Shown piece by piece: positions 23,116 to 36,179 of a stretch of DNA of 64,000 bases. The stretch spans positions 10,974,001 through 11,038,000 of the forward strand of contig OU612068.1 in assembly GCA_914767715.1 (NCBI GenBank), in the 5' to 3' direction. The notes below the pieces were generated by a model. The model was given only the letters and a program-made list of their open reading frames with translations. It made no database searches and was not told the DNA's origin. The translations under genes and the position numbers were made by a program. Within the stretch, counting starts at the first letter, position 1; the number at the start of each line of letters is the position of its first letter. Source of the DNA: Membranipora membranacea (Eukaryota > Bryozoa > Gymnolaemata > Cheilostomatida > Membraniporidae).

Positions 23116-24791
23116 ATATTGGAATCCTCTGATTAACTGAGGGGTAATTACGCTGACTTGAAATTTACAAAAATATACCAAGGGAGGGTATCACGCTTTT
23201 TTTTCGCTCCGGTCAAAAAATAGATTTGCTTCTAACCTACTTCATGAGGAGGAGCAACTCCTGCTTGTCTCAAATCTGAAATCCGTTTGGCTCTGCGGCT
23301 TCTTGTTCTCTGTCAGCGTCCGTTTTAATGACGCTCACTTTTGCTATAAAAAAACATGCCAAACGGCAGCATCAAAAAATTAAATCCCTCTTCGATTCTT
23401 ATCAAACTCCAACCAGTTCAAGCCCTTATTGGCCTCATTCAAAACGCAGAATATTGGAATCCTCTGATTAACTGAGGGGTAATTACGCTGACTTGAAATT
23501 TACAAAAATATACCAAGGGAGGGTATCACGCTTTTTTTTCGCTCCGGTCAAAAAATAGATTTGCTTCTAACCTACTTCATGAGGAGGAGCAACTCCTGCT
23601 TGTCTCAAATCTGAAATCCGTTTGGCTCTGCGGCTTCTTGTTCTCTGTCAGCGTCCGTTTTAATGACGCTCACTTTTGCTATAAAAAAACATGCCAAACG
23701 GCAGCATCAAAAAATTAAATCCCTCTTCGATTCTTATCAAACTCCAACCAGTTCAAGCCCTTATTGGCCTCATTCAAAACGCAGAATATTGGAATCCTCT
23801 GATTAACTGAGGGGTAATTACGCTGACTTGAAATTTACAAAAATATACCAAGGGAGGGTATCACGCTTTTTTTTCGCTCTGGTCAAAAAATAGATTTGCT
23901 TCTAACCTACTTCATGAGGAGGAGCAACTCCTGCTTGTCTCAAATCTGAAATCCGTTTGGCTCTGCGGCTTCTTGTTCTCTGTCAGCGTCCGTTTTAATG
24001 ACGCTCACTTTTGCTATAAAAAAAACATGCCAAACGGCAGCATCAAAAAATTAAATCCCTCTTCGATTCTTATCAAACTCCAACCAGTTCAAGCCCTTAT
24101 TGGCCTCATTCAAAACGCAGAATATTGGAATCCTCTGATTAACTGAGGGGTAATTACGCTGACTTGAAATTTACAAAAATATACCAAGGGAGGGTATCAC
24201 GCTTTTTTTTCGCTCCGGTCAAAAAATAGATTTGCGTCTAACCTACTTCATGAGGAGGAGCAACTCCTGCTTGTCTCAAATCTGAAATCCGTTTGGCTCT
24301 GCGGCTTCTTGTTCTCTGTCAGTGTCCGTTTTAATGACGCTCACTTTTGCTATAAAAAAACATGCCAAACGGCAGCATCAAAAAATTAAATCCCTCTTCG
24401 ATTCTTATCAAACTCCAACCAGTTCAAGCCCTTATTGGCCTCATTCAAAACGCAGAATATTGGAATCCTCTGATTAACTGAGGGGTAATTACGCTGACTT
24501 GAAATTTACAAAAATATACCAAGGGAGGGTATCACGCTTTTTTTTCGCTCCGGTCAAAAAATAGATTTGCTTCTAACCTACTTCATGAGGAGGAGCAACT
24601 CCTGCTTGTCTCAAATCTGAAATCCGTTTGGCTCTGCGGCTTCTTGTTCTCTGTCAGCGTCCGTTTTAATGACGCTCACTTTTGCTATAAAAAAACATGC
24701 CAAACGGCAGCATCAAAAAATTAAATCCCTCTTCGATTCTTGTCAAACTCAAACCAGTTCAAGCCCTTATTGGCCTCATTCAAAAGGCAGA

Positions 24792-27700
24792 ATATTGGAA
24801 TCCTCTGATTAACTGAGGGGTATTTACGCTGACTTGAAATTTACAAAAATATACCAAGGGAGGGTATCACGCTTTTTTTTCGCTCCGGTCAAAAAATAGA
24901 TTTGCTTCTAACCTACTTCATGAGGAGGAGCAACTCCTGCTTGTCTCAAATCTGAAATCCGTTTGGCTCTGCGGCTTCTTGTTCTCTGTCAGCGTCCGTT
25001 TTAATGACGCTCACTTTTGCTATAAAAAAACATGCCAAACGGCAGCATCAAAAAATTAAATCCCACTTCGATTCTTATCAAACTCCAACCAGTTCAAGCC
25101 CTTATTGGCCTCATTCAAAACGCAGAATATTGGAATCCTCTGATTAACTGAGGGGTAATTACGCTGACTTGAAATTTACAAAAATATACCAAGGGAGGGT
25201 ATCACGCTTTTTTTTCGCTCCGGTCAAAAAATAGATTTGCTTCTTACCTACTTCATGAGGAGGAGCAACTCCTGCTTGTCTCAAATCTGAAATCCGTTTG
25301 GCTCTGCGGCTTCTTGTTCTCTGTCAGCGTCCGTTTTAATGACGCTCACTTTTGCTATAAAAAAACATGCCAAACGGCAGCATCAAAAAATTAAATCCCT
25401 CTTCGATTCTTATCAACCTCCAACCAGTTCAAGCCCTTATTGGCCTCATTCAAAGCGCAGAATATTGGAATCCTCTGATTAACTGAGGGGTAATTACGCT
25501 GACTTGAACTTTACAAAAATATACCAAGGGAGGGTATCACGCTTTTTTTTGCTCCGGTCAAAAAAAAGATTTGCTTCTAACCTACTTCATGAGGAGGAGC
25601 AACACCTGCTTGTCACAAATCTGAAATCCGTTTGGCTCTGCGTCTTTTTGTTCTCTGTCAGCGTCCGTTTTAATGACGCTCACTTTTGCTATAAAAAAAC
25701 TTGCCAAACGGCAGCATCAAAAAATTAAATCCCTCTTCGATTCTTATCAAACTCCAACCAGTTTAAGCCCTTATTGGCCTCATTCAAAACGCAGAATATT
25801 GGAATCCTCTGGTTAACTGAGGGGTGATTACGCTGACTTGAAATTTACAAAAATATACCAAGGGAGGGTATCACGCTTTTTTTTCGCTTCGGTCAAAAAA
25901 TAGATTTGCTTCTAACCTACTTCATGAGGAGGAGCAACTCCTGCTTGTCTAATATCTGAAATCCGTTTGGCTCTGCGGCTTCATGTTCTCTGTCAGTGTC
26001 CGTATTAATGACGCTCACTTTTGCTATAAAAAAACATGCCAAACGGCAGCATCAAAAAATTAAATCCCTCTTCGATTCTTATCAAACTCCAACCAGTTCA
26101 AGCCCTTATTGGCCTCATTCAAAACGCAGAATATTGGAATCCTCTGATTAACTGAGGGGTAATTACGCTGACTTGAAATTTACAAAAATATACCAAGGGA
26201 GGGTATCACTTTTTTTTTTCGCTCCGGTCAAAAAATAGATTTGCTTCTAACCTACTTCATGAGGAGGAGCAACTCCTGCTTGTCTCAAATCTGAAATCCG
26301 TTTGGCTCTGCCGCTTCTTGTTCTCTGTCAGCGTCCGTTTTAATGACGCTCACTTTTGCTATAAAAAAACATGCCAAACGGCAGCATCAAAAAATTAAAT
26401 CCCTCTTCGATTCTTATCAAACTCCAACCAGTTCAAGCCCTTATTGGCCTCATTCAAAATGCAGAATATTGGAATCCTCTGATTAACTGAGGGGTAATTA
26501 CGCTGACTTGAAATTTACAAAAATATACCAAGGGAGGGTATCACGCTTTTTTTTCGCTCCGGTCAAAAAATAGATTTGCTTCTAACCTACTTCATGAGGA
26601 GGAGCAACTCCTGCTTGTCTCAAATCTGAAATCCGTTTGGCTCTGCGGCTTCTTGTTCTCTGTCAGCGTCCGTTTTAATGACGCTCACTTTTGCTATAAA
26701 AAAACATGCCAAACGGCAGCATCAAAAAATTAAATCCCTCTTCGATTCTTATCAAACTCCAACCAGTTCAAGCCCTTATTGGCCTCATTCAAAACGCAGA
26801 ATATTGGAATCCTCTGATTAACTGAGGGGTAATTACGCTGACTTGAAATTTACAAAAATATACCAAGGGAGGGTATCACGCTTTTTTTTCGCTCCGGTCA
26901 AAAAATAGATTTGCTTCTAACCTACTTCATGAGGAGGAGCAACTCCTGCTTGTCTCAAATCTGAAATCCGTTTGGCTCTGCGGCTTCTTGTTCTCTGTCA
27001 GCGTCCGTTTTAATGACGCTCACTTTTGCTATAAAAAAACATGCCAAACGGCAGCATCAAAAAATTAAATCCCTCTTCGATTCTTATCAAACTCCAACCA
27101 GTTCAAGCCCTTATTGGCCTCATTCAAAACGCAGAATATTGGAATCCTCTGATTAACTGAGGGGTAATTACGCTGACTTGAAATTTACAAAAATATACCA
27201 AGGGAGGGTATCACGCTTTTTTTTCGCTCCGGTCAAAAAATAGATTTGCTTCTAACCTACTTCATGAGGAGGAGCAACTCCTGCTTGTCTCAAATCTGAA
27301 ATCCGTTTGGCTCTGCGGCTTCTTGTTCTCTGTCAGCGTCCGTTTTAATGACGCTCACTTTTGCTATAAAAAAAACATGCCAAACGGCAGCATCAAAAAA
27401 TTAAATCCCTCTTCGATTCTTATCAAACTCCAACCAGTTCAAGCCCTTGTTGGCCTCATTCAAAACGCAGAATATTGGAATCCTCTGATTAACTGAGGGG
27501 TAATTACGCTGACTTGAAATTTACAAAAATATACCAAGGGAGGGTATCACGCTTTTTTTTCGCTCCGGTCAAAAAATAGATTTGCTTCTAACCTACTTCA
27601 TGAGGAGGAGCAACTCCTGCTTGTCTCAAATCTGAAATCCGTTTGGCTCTGCGGCTTCTTGTTCTCTGTCAGCGTCCGTTTTAATGACGCTCACTTTTGC

Positions 27701-29146
27701 TATAAAAAAACATGCCAAACGGCAGCATCAAAAAATTAAATCTCTCTTCGATTCTTATCAAACTCCAACCAGTTCAAGCCCTTATTGGCCTCATTCAAAA
27801 CGCAGAATATTGGAATCCTCTGATTAACTGAGGGGTAATTACGCTGACTTGAAATGTACAAAAATATACCAAGGGAGGGTATCACGCTTTTTTTTCGCTC
27901 CGGTCAAAAAATAGATTTGCTTCTAACCTACTTCATGAGGAGGAGCAACTCCTGCTTGTCTCAAATCTGAAATCCGTTTGGCTCTGCGGCTTCTTGTTCT
28001 CTGTCAGCGTCCGTTTTAATGACGCTCACTTTTGCTATAAAAAAACATGCCAAACGGCAGCATCAAAAAATTAAATCCCTCTTCGATTCTTATCAAACTC
28101 CAACCAGTTCAAGCCCTTATTGGCCTCATTCAAAAGGCATAATATTGGAATCCTCTGATTAACTGAGGGGTAATTACGCTGACTTGAAATTTACAAAAAT
28201 ATACCAAGGGAGGGTATCACGCTTTTTTTTCGCTCCGGTCAAAAAATAGATTTGCGTCTAACCTACTTCATGAGGAGGAGCAACTCCTGCTTGTCTCAAA
28301 TCTGAAATCCGTTTGGCTCTGCGGCTTCTTGTTCTCTGTCAGTGTCCGTTTTAATGACGCTCACTTTTGCTATAAAAAAACATGCCAAACGGCAGCATCA
28401 AAAAATTAAATCCCTCTTCGATTCTTATCAAACTCCAACCAGTTCAAGCCCTTATTGGCCTCATTCAAAACGCAGAATATTGGAATCCTCTGATTAACTG
28501 AGGGGTAATTACGCTGACTTGAAATTTACAAAAATATACCAAGGGAGGGTATCACGCTTTTTTTTCGCTCCGGTCAAAAAATAGATTTGCTTCTAACCTA
28601 CTTCATGAGGAGGAGCAACTCCTGCTTGTCTCAAATCTGAAATCCGTTTGGCTCTGCGGCTTCTTGTTCTCTGTCAGCGTCCGTTTTAATGACGCTCACT
28701 TTTGCTATAAAAAAACATGCCAAACGGCAGCATCAAAAAATTAAATCCCTCTTCGATTCTTATCAAACTCCGACCAGTTCAAGCCCTTATTGGCCTCATT
28801 CAAAACGCAGAATATTGGAATCCTCTGATTAACTGAGGGGTATTTACGCTGACTTGAAATTTACAAAAATATACCAAGGGAGGGTATCACGCTTTTTTTT
28901 CGCTCCGGTCAAAAAATAGATTTGCTTCTAACCTACTTCATGAGGAGGAGCAACTCCTGCTTGTCTCAAATCTGAAATCCGTTTGGCTCTGCGGCTTCTT
29001 GTTCTCTGTCAGCGTCCGTTTTAATGACGCTCACTTTTGCTATAAAAAAACATGCCAAACGGCTGCATCAAAAAATTAAATCCCTCTTCGATTCTTATCA
29101 AACTCCAACCAGTTCAAGCCCTTATTGGCCTCATTCAAAACGCAGA
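24792..29146 (+). repeat. Higher-order repeat, copy 3, cut to 13 units (4,355 bp)
   Basis: It has the same opening series as copies 1 and 2, but the first unit is a hybrid: it starts with the GGTATTT variant (about 24822), lacks GAAATTCG and AAAGACG, and ends with CCCACTTCG (25062). The altered-junction unit follows at 25462 and the GGTTAAC unit at 25796. The next opening series comes after 13 units instead of 20. A T10 tract (about 26209) matches one at about 11468, and a cassette lies at 27136-28141. Confidence 0.8.
27136..28141 (+). repeat. Three-unit cassette, fifth occurrence
   Basis: A8 without the CCAAGCGG change (about 27372), ATCTCTCTTC (about 27739), and a third unit ending AAAAGGCATAAT (about 28135), which also has AAATGTACA near 27854. 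Confidence 0.78.
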
Positions 29147-32100
29147 ATATTGGAATCCTCTGATTAACTGAGGGGTAATTACGCTGACTTGAAATTTACA
29201 AAAATATACCAAGGGAGGGTATCACGCTTTTTTTTCGCTCCGGTCAAAAAATAGATTTGATCCTAACCTACTTCATGAGGAGGAGCAACTCCTGCTTGTC
29301 TCAAATCTGAAATTCGTTTGGCTCTGCGGCTTCTTGTTCTCTGTCAGCGTCCGTTTTAAAGACGCTCACTTTTGCTATAAAAAAACATGCCAAACGGCAG
29401 CATCAAAAAATTAAATCCCACTTCGATTCTTATCAAACTCCAACCAGTTCAAGCCCTTATTGGCCTCATTCAAAACGCAGAATATTGGAATCCTCTGATT
29501 AACTGAGGGGTAATTACGCTGACTTGAAATTTACAAAAATATACCAAGGGAGGGTATCACGCTTTTTTTTCGCTCCGGTCAAAAAATAGATTTGCTTCTA
29601 ACCTACTTCATGAGGAGGAGCAACTCCTGCTTGTCTCAAATCTGAAATCCGTTTGGCTCTGCGGCTTCTTGTTCTCTGTCAGCGTCCGTTTTAATGACGC
29701 TCACTTTTGCTATAAAAAAACATGCCAAACGGCAGCATCAAAAAATTAAATCCCTCTTCGATTCTTATCAAACTCCAACCAGTTCAAGCCCTTATTGGCC
29801 TCATTCAAAGCGCAGAATATTGGAATCCTCTGATTATCTGAGGGGTAATTACGCTGACTTGAAATTTACAAAAATATACCAAGGGAGGGTATCACGCTTT
29901 TTTTTGCTCCGGTCAAAAAAAAGATTTGCTTCTAACCTACTTCATGAGGAGGAGCAACACCTGCTTGTCACAAATCTGAAATCTGTTTGGCTCTGCGGCT
30001 TCTTGTTCTCTGTCAGCGTCCGTTTTAATGACGCTCACTTTTGCTATACAAAAACTTGCCAAACGGCAGCATCAAAAAATTAAATCCCTCTTCGATTCTT
30101 ATCAAACTCCAACCAGTTCAAGCCCTTATTGGCCTCATTCAAAACGCAGAATATTGGAATCCTCTGATTAACTGAGGGGTAATTACGCTGACTTGAAATT
30201 TACAAAAATATACCAAGGGAGGGTATCACGCTTTTTTTTCGCTCCGGTCAAAAAATAGATTTTCTTCTAACCTACTTCATGAGGAGGAGCAACTCCTGCT
30301 TGTCTCAAATCTGAAATCCGTTTGGCTCTGCGGCTTCTTGTTCTCTGTCAGCGTCCGTTTTAATGACGCTCACTTTTGCTATAAAAAAACATGCCAAACG
30401 GCAGCATCAAAAAGTTAAATCCCTCTTCGATTCTTATCAAACTCCAACCAGTTCAAGCCCTTATTGGCCTCATTCAAAGCGCAGAATATTGGAATCCTCT
30501 GATTAACTGAGGGGTAATTACGCTGACTTGAAATTTACAAAAATATACCAAGGGAGGGTATCACGCTTTTTTTTGCTCCGGTCAAAAAAAAGATTTGCTT
30601 CTAACCTACTTCATGAGGAGGAGCAACTCCTGCTTGTCTCAAATCTGAAATCCGTTTGGCTCTGCGGCTTCTTGTTCTCTGTCAGCGTCCGTTTTAATGA
30701 CGCTCACTTTTGCTATAAAAAAACATGCCAAACGGCAGCATCAAAAAATTAAATCCCTCTTCGATTCTTATCAAACTCCAACCAGTTCAAGCCCTTATTG
30801 GCCTCATTCAAAACGCATAATATTGGAATCCTCTGATTAACTGAGGGGTAATTACGCTGACTTGAAATTTACAAAAATATACCAAGGGAGGGTATCACGC
30901 TTTTTTTTCGCTCCGGTCAAAAAATAGATTTGCTTCTAACCTACTTCATGAGGAGGAGCAACTCCTGCTTGTCTCAAATCTGAAATCCGTTTGGCTCTGC
31001 GGCTTCTTGTTCTCTGTCAGCGTCCGTTTTAATGACGCTCACTTTTGCTATAAAAAAACATGCCAAACGGCAGCATCAAAAAATTAAATCCCTCTTCGAT
31101 TCTTATCAAACTCCAACCAGTTCAAGCCCTTATTGGCCTCATTCAAAACGCAGAATATTGGAATCCTCTGATAAACTGAGGGGTAATTACGCTGACTTGA
31201 AATTTACAAAAATATACCAAGGGAGGGTATCACGCTTTTTTTTCGCTCCGGTCAAAAAATAGATTTGCTTCTAACCTACTTCATGAGGAGGAGCAACTCC
31301 TGCTTGTCTCAAATCTGAAATCCGTTTGGCTCTGCGGCTTCTTGTTCTCTGTCAGCGTCCGTTTTAATGACGCTCACTTTTGCTATAAAAAAACATGCCA
31401 AACGGCAGCATCAAAAAATTAAATCTCTCTTCGATTCTTATCAAACTCCAACCAGTTCAAGCCCTTATTGGCCTCATTCAAAACGCAGAATATTGGAATC
31501 CTCTGATTAACTGAGGGGTAATTACGCTGACTTGAAATTTACAAAAATATACCAAGGGAGGGTATCACGCTTTTTTTTCGCTCCGGTCAAAAAATAGATT
31601 TGCTTCTAACCTACTTCATGAGGAGGAGCAACTCCTGCTTGTCTCAAATCTGAAATCCGTTTGGCTCTGCGGCTTCTTGTTCTCTGTCAGCGTCCGTTTT
31701 AATGACGCTCACTTTTGCTATAAAAAAACATGCCAAACGGCAGCATCAAAAAATTAAATCCCTCTTCGATTCTTATCAAACTCCAACCAGTTCAAGCCCT
31801 TATTGGCCTCATTCAAAACGCATAATATTGGAATCCTCTGATTAACTGAGGGGTAATTACGCTGACTTGAAATTTACAAAAATATACCAAGGGAGGGTAT
31901 CACGCTTTTTTTTCGCTCCGGTCAAAAAATAGATTTGCTTCTAACCTACTTCATGAGGAGGAGCAACTCCTGCTTGTCTCAAATCTGAAATCCGTTTGGC
32001 TCTGCGGCTTCTTGTTCTCTGTCAGCATCCGTTTTAATGACGCTCACTTTTGCTATAAAAAAACATGCCAAACGGCAGCATCAAAAAATTAAATCCCTCT

Positions 32101-35100
32101 TCGATTCTTATCAAACTCCAACCAGTTCAAGCCCTTATTGGCCTCATTCAAAACGCAGAATATTGGAATCCTCTGATTAACTGAGGGGTAATTACGCTGA
32201 CTTGAAATTTACAAAAATATACCAAGGGAGGGTATCACGCTTTTTTTTCGCTCCGGTCAAAAAATAGATTTGCTTCTAACCTACTTCATGAGGAGGAGCA
32301 ACTCCTGCTTGTCTCAAATCTGAAATCCGTTTGGCTCTGCGGCTTCTTGTTCTCTGTCAGCGTCCGTTTTAATGACGCTCACTTTTGCTATAAAAAAACA
32401 TGCCAAACGGCAGCATCAAAAAATTAAATCTCTCTTCGATTCTTATCAAACTCCAACCAGTTCAAGCCCTTATTGGCCTCATTCAAAACGCAGAATATTG
32501 GAATCCTCTGATTAACTGAGGGGTAATTACGCTGACTTGAAATTTACAAAAATATACCAAGGGAGGGTATCACGCTTTTTTTCGCTCCGGTCAAAAAATA
32601 GATTTGCTTCTAACCTACTTCATGAGGAGGAGCAACTCCTGCTTGTCTCAAATCTGAAATCCGTTTGGCTCTGCGGCTTCTTGTTCTCTGTCAGCGTCCG
32701 TTTTAATTAGGGTCACTTTTGCTATAAAAAAACATGCCAAACGGCAGCATCAAAAAATTAAATCCCTCTTCGATTCTTATCAAACTCCAACCAGTTCAAG
32801 CCCTTATTGGCCTCATTCAAAACGCATAATATTGGAATCCTCTGATTAACTGAGGGGTAATTACGCTGACTTGAAATTTACAAAAATATACCAAGGGAGG
32901 GTATCACGCTTTTTTTTCGCTCCGGTCAAAAAATAGATTTGCTTCTAACCTACTTCATGAGGAGGAGCAACTCCTGCTTGTCTCAAATCTGAAATCCGTT
33001 TGGCTCTGCGGCTTCTTGTTCTCTGTCAGCGTCCGTTTTAATGACGCTCACTTTTGCTATAAAAAAACATGCCAAACGGCAGCATCAAAAAATTAAATCC
33101 CTCTTCGATTCTTATCAAACTCCAACCAGTTCAAGCCTTTATTGGCCTCATTCAAAACGCAGAATATTGGAATCCTCTGATTAACTGAGGGGTAATTACG
33201 CTGACTTGAAATTTACAAAAATATACCAAGGGAGGGTATCACGCTTTTTTTTCGCTCCGGTCAAAAAATAGATTTGCTTCTAACCTACTTCATGAGGAGG
33301 AGCAACTCCTGCTTGTCTCAAATCTGAAATCCGTTTGGCTCTGCGGCTTCTTGTTCTCTGTCAGCGTCCGTTTTAATGACGCTCACTTTTGCTATAAAAA
33401 AACATGCCAAACGGCAGCATCAAAAAATTAAATCCCTCTTCGATTCTTATCAAACTCCAACCAGTTCAAGCCCTTATTGGCCTCATTCAAAACGCAGAAT
33501 ATTGGAATCCTCTGATTAACTGAGGGGTAATTACGCTGACTTGAAATTTACAAAAATATACCAAGGGAGGGTATCACGCTTTTTTTTCGCTCCGGTCAAA
33601 AAATAGATTTGCTTCTAACCTACTTCATGAGGAGGAGCAACTCCTGCTTGTCTCAAATCTGAAATCCGTTTGGCTCTGCGGCTTCTTGTTCTCTGTCAGC
33701 GTCCGTTTTAATGACGCTCACTTTTGCTATAAAAAAACATGCCAAACGGCAGCATCAAAAAATTAAATCCCTCTTCGATTCTTATCAAACTCCAACCAGT
33801 TCAAGCCCTTATTGGCCTCATTCAAAACGCAGAAGATTGGAATCCTCTGATTAACTGAGGGGTAATTACGCTGACTTGAAATTTACAAAAATATACCAAG
33901 GGAGGGTATCACGCTTTTTTTTCGCTCCGGTCAAAAAATAGATTTGCTTCTAACCTACTTCATGAGGAGGAGCAACTCCTGCTTGTCTCAAATCTGAAAT
34001 CCGTTTGGCTCTGCGGCTTCTTGTTCTCTGTCAGCGTCCGTTTTAATGACGCTCACTTTTGCTATAAAAAAACATGCCAAACGGCAGCATCAAAAAATTA
34101 AATCCCTCTTCGATTCTTATCAAACTCCAACCAGTTCAAGCCCTTATTGGCCTCATTCAAAACGCATAATATTGGAATCCTCTGATTAACTGAGGGGTAA
34201 TTACGCTGACTTGAAATTTACAAAAATATACCAAGGGAGGGTATCACGCTTTTTTTTCGCTCCGGTCAAAAAATAGATTTGCTTCTAACCTACTTCATGA
34301 GGAGGAGCAACTCCTGCTTGTCTCAAATCTGAAATCCGTTTGGCTCTGCGGCTTCTTGTTCTCTGTCAGCGTCCGTTTTAATGACGCTCACTTTTGCTAT
34401 AAAAAAACATGCCAAACGGCAGCATCAAAAAATTAAATCCCTCTTCGATTCTTATCAAACTCCAACCAGTTCAAGCCCTTATTGGCCTCATTCAAAACGC
34501 AGAATATTGGAATCCTCTGATTAACTGAGGGGTAATTACGCTGACTTGAAATTTACAAAAATATACCAAGGGAGGGTATCACGCTTTTTTTTCGCTCGGG
34601 TCAAAAAATAGATTTGCTTCTAACCTACTTCATGAGGAGGAGCAACTCCTGCTTGTCTCAAATCTGAAATCCGTTTGGCTCTGCGGCTTCTTGTTCTCTG
34701 TCAGCGTCCGTTTTAATGACGCTCACTTTTGCTATAAAAAAAACATGCCAAACGGCAGCATCAAAAAATTAAATCCCTCTTCGATTCTTATCAAACTCCA
34801 ATCAGTTCAAGCCCTTATTGGCCTCATTCAAAACGCAGAATATTGGAATCCTCTGATTAACTGAGGGGTAATTACGCTGACTTGAAATTTACAAAAATAT
34901 ACCAAGGGAGGGTATCACGCTTTTTTTTCGCTCCGGTCAAAAAATAGATTTGCTTCTAACCTACTTCATGAGGAGGAGCAACTCCTGCTTGTCTCAAATC
35001 TGAAATCCGTTTGGCTCTGCGGCTTCTTGTTCTCTGTCAGCGTCCGTTTTAATGACGCTCACTTTTGCTATAAAAAAACATGCCAAACGGCAGCATCAAA

Positions 35101-36179
35101 AAATTAAATCCCTCTTCGATTCTTATCAAACTCCAACCAGTTCAAGCCCTTATTGGCCTCATTCAAAACGCATAATATTGGAATCCTCTGATTAACTGAG
35201 GGGTAATTACGCTGACTTGAAATTTACAAAAATATACCAAGGGAGGGTATCACGCTTTTTTTTCGCTCCGGTCAAAAAATAGATTTGCTTCTAACCTACT
35301 TCATGAGGAGGAGCAACTCCTGCTTGTCTCAAATCTGAAATCCGTTTGGCTCTGCGGCTTCTTGTTCTCTGTCAGCGTCCGTTTTAATGACGCTCACTTT
35401 TGCTATAAAAAAACATGCCAAACGGCAGCATCAAAAAATTAAATCCCTCTTCGATTCTTATCAAACTCCAACCAGTTCAAGCCTTTATTGGCCTCATTCA
35501 AAACGCAGAATATTGGAATCCTCTGATTAACTGAGGGGTAATTACGCTGACTTGAAATTTACAAAAATATACCAAGGGAGGGTATCACGCTTTTTTTTCG
35601 CTCCGGTCAAAAAATAGATTTGCTTCTAACCTACTTCATGAGGAGGAGCAACTCCTGCTTGTCTCAAATCTGAAATCCGTTTGGCTCTGCGGCTTCTTGT
35701 TCTCTGTCAGCGTCCGTTTTAATGACGCTCACTTTTGCTATAAAAAAACATGCCAAACGGCAGCATCAAAAAATTAAATCCCTCTTCGATTCTTATCAAA
35801 CTCCAACCAGTTCAAGCCCTTATTGGCCTCATTCAAAACGCAGAATATTGGAATCCTCTGATTAACTGAGGGGTAATTACGCTGACTTGAAATTTACAAA
35901 AATATACCAAGGGAGGGTATCACGCTTTTTTTTCGCTCCGGTCAAAAAATAGATTTGCTTCTAACCTACTTCATGAGGAGGAGCAACTCCTGCTTGTCTC
36001 AAATCTGAAATCCGTTTGGCTCTGCGGCTTCTTGTTCTCTGTCAGTGTCCGTTTTAATGACGCTCACTTTTGCTATAAAAAAACATGCCAAACGGCAGCA
36101 TCAAAAAATTAAATCCCTCTTCGATTCTTATCAAACTCCAACCAGTTCAAGCCCTTATTGGCCTCATTCAAAACGCAGA
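29147..36179 (+). repeat. Transition segment, 21 units
   Basis: It opens with the GGTATTT-preceded GAAATTCG/AAAGACG/CCCACTTCG unit, then the AAGCGCAG unit, the altered-junction units (29817 and 30486), and TTTTCTTC with AAAAGTTAAA (about 30257 and 30411). This is the same order as at 1341-2680. From about 31155 the markers change to those of the right half: ATCTCTCTTC (31155 and 32160 units), GCATAATATT tails (ends of units at about 31824, 32828, 34168 and 35174) and GCCTTTATT (about 33137 and 35483). A three-base mutation cluster lies at 32708-32712. Confidence 0.8.

Larger units (their letters stand above)
18090..24791 (+). repeat. 20-unit higher-order repeat, copy 2 (6.70 kb)
   Basis: It opens with the GAAATTCG/AAAGACG/CCCACTTCG unit, then the TTCTTACC/AAGCGCAG unit (18425), the altered-junction unit (18760) and the GGTTAAC/CATGTTC unit (19094). 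The altered-junction and GGTTAAC units recur 6,702 bp later at 25462 and 25796, which fixes the period. Cassettes lie at 19764 and 22110. Near 24235 and 24324 the pair GCGTCTAACC and CAGTGTCC occurs in one unit and returns 4,020 bp (12 units) later near 28255 and 28344. Confidence 0.82.
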
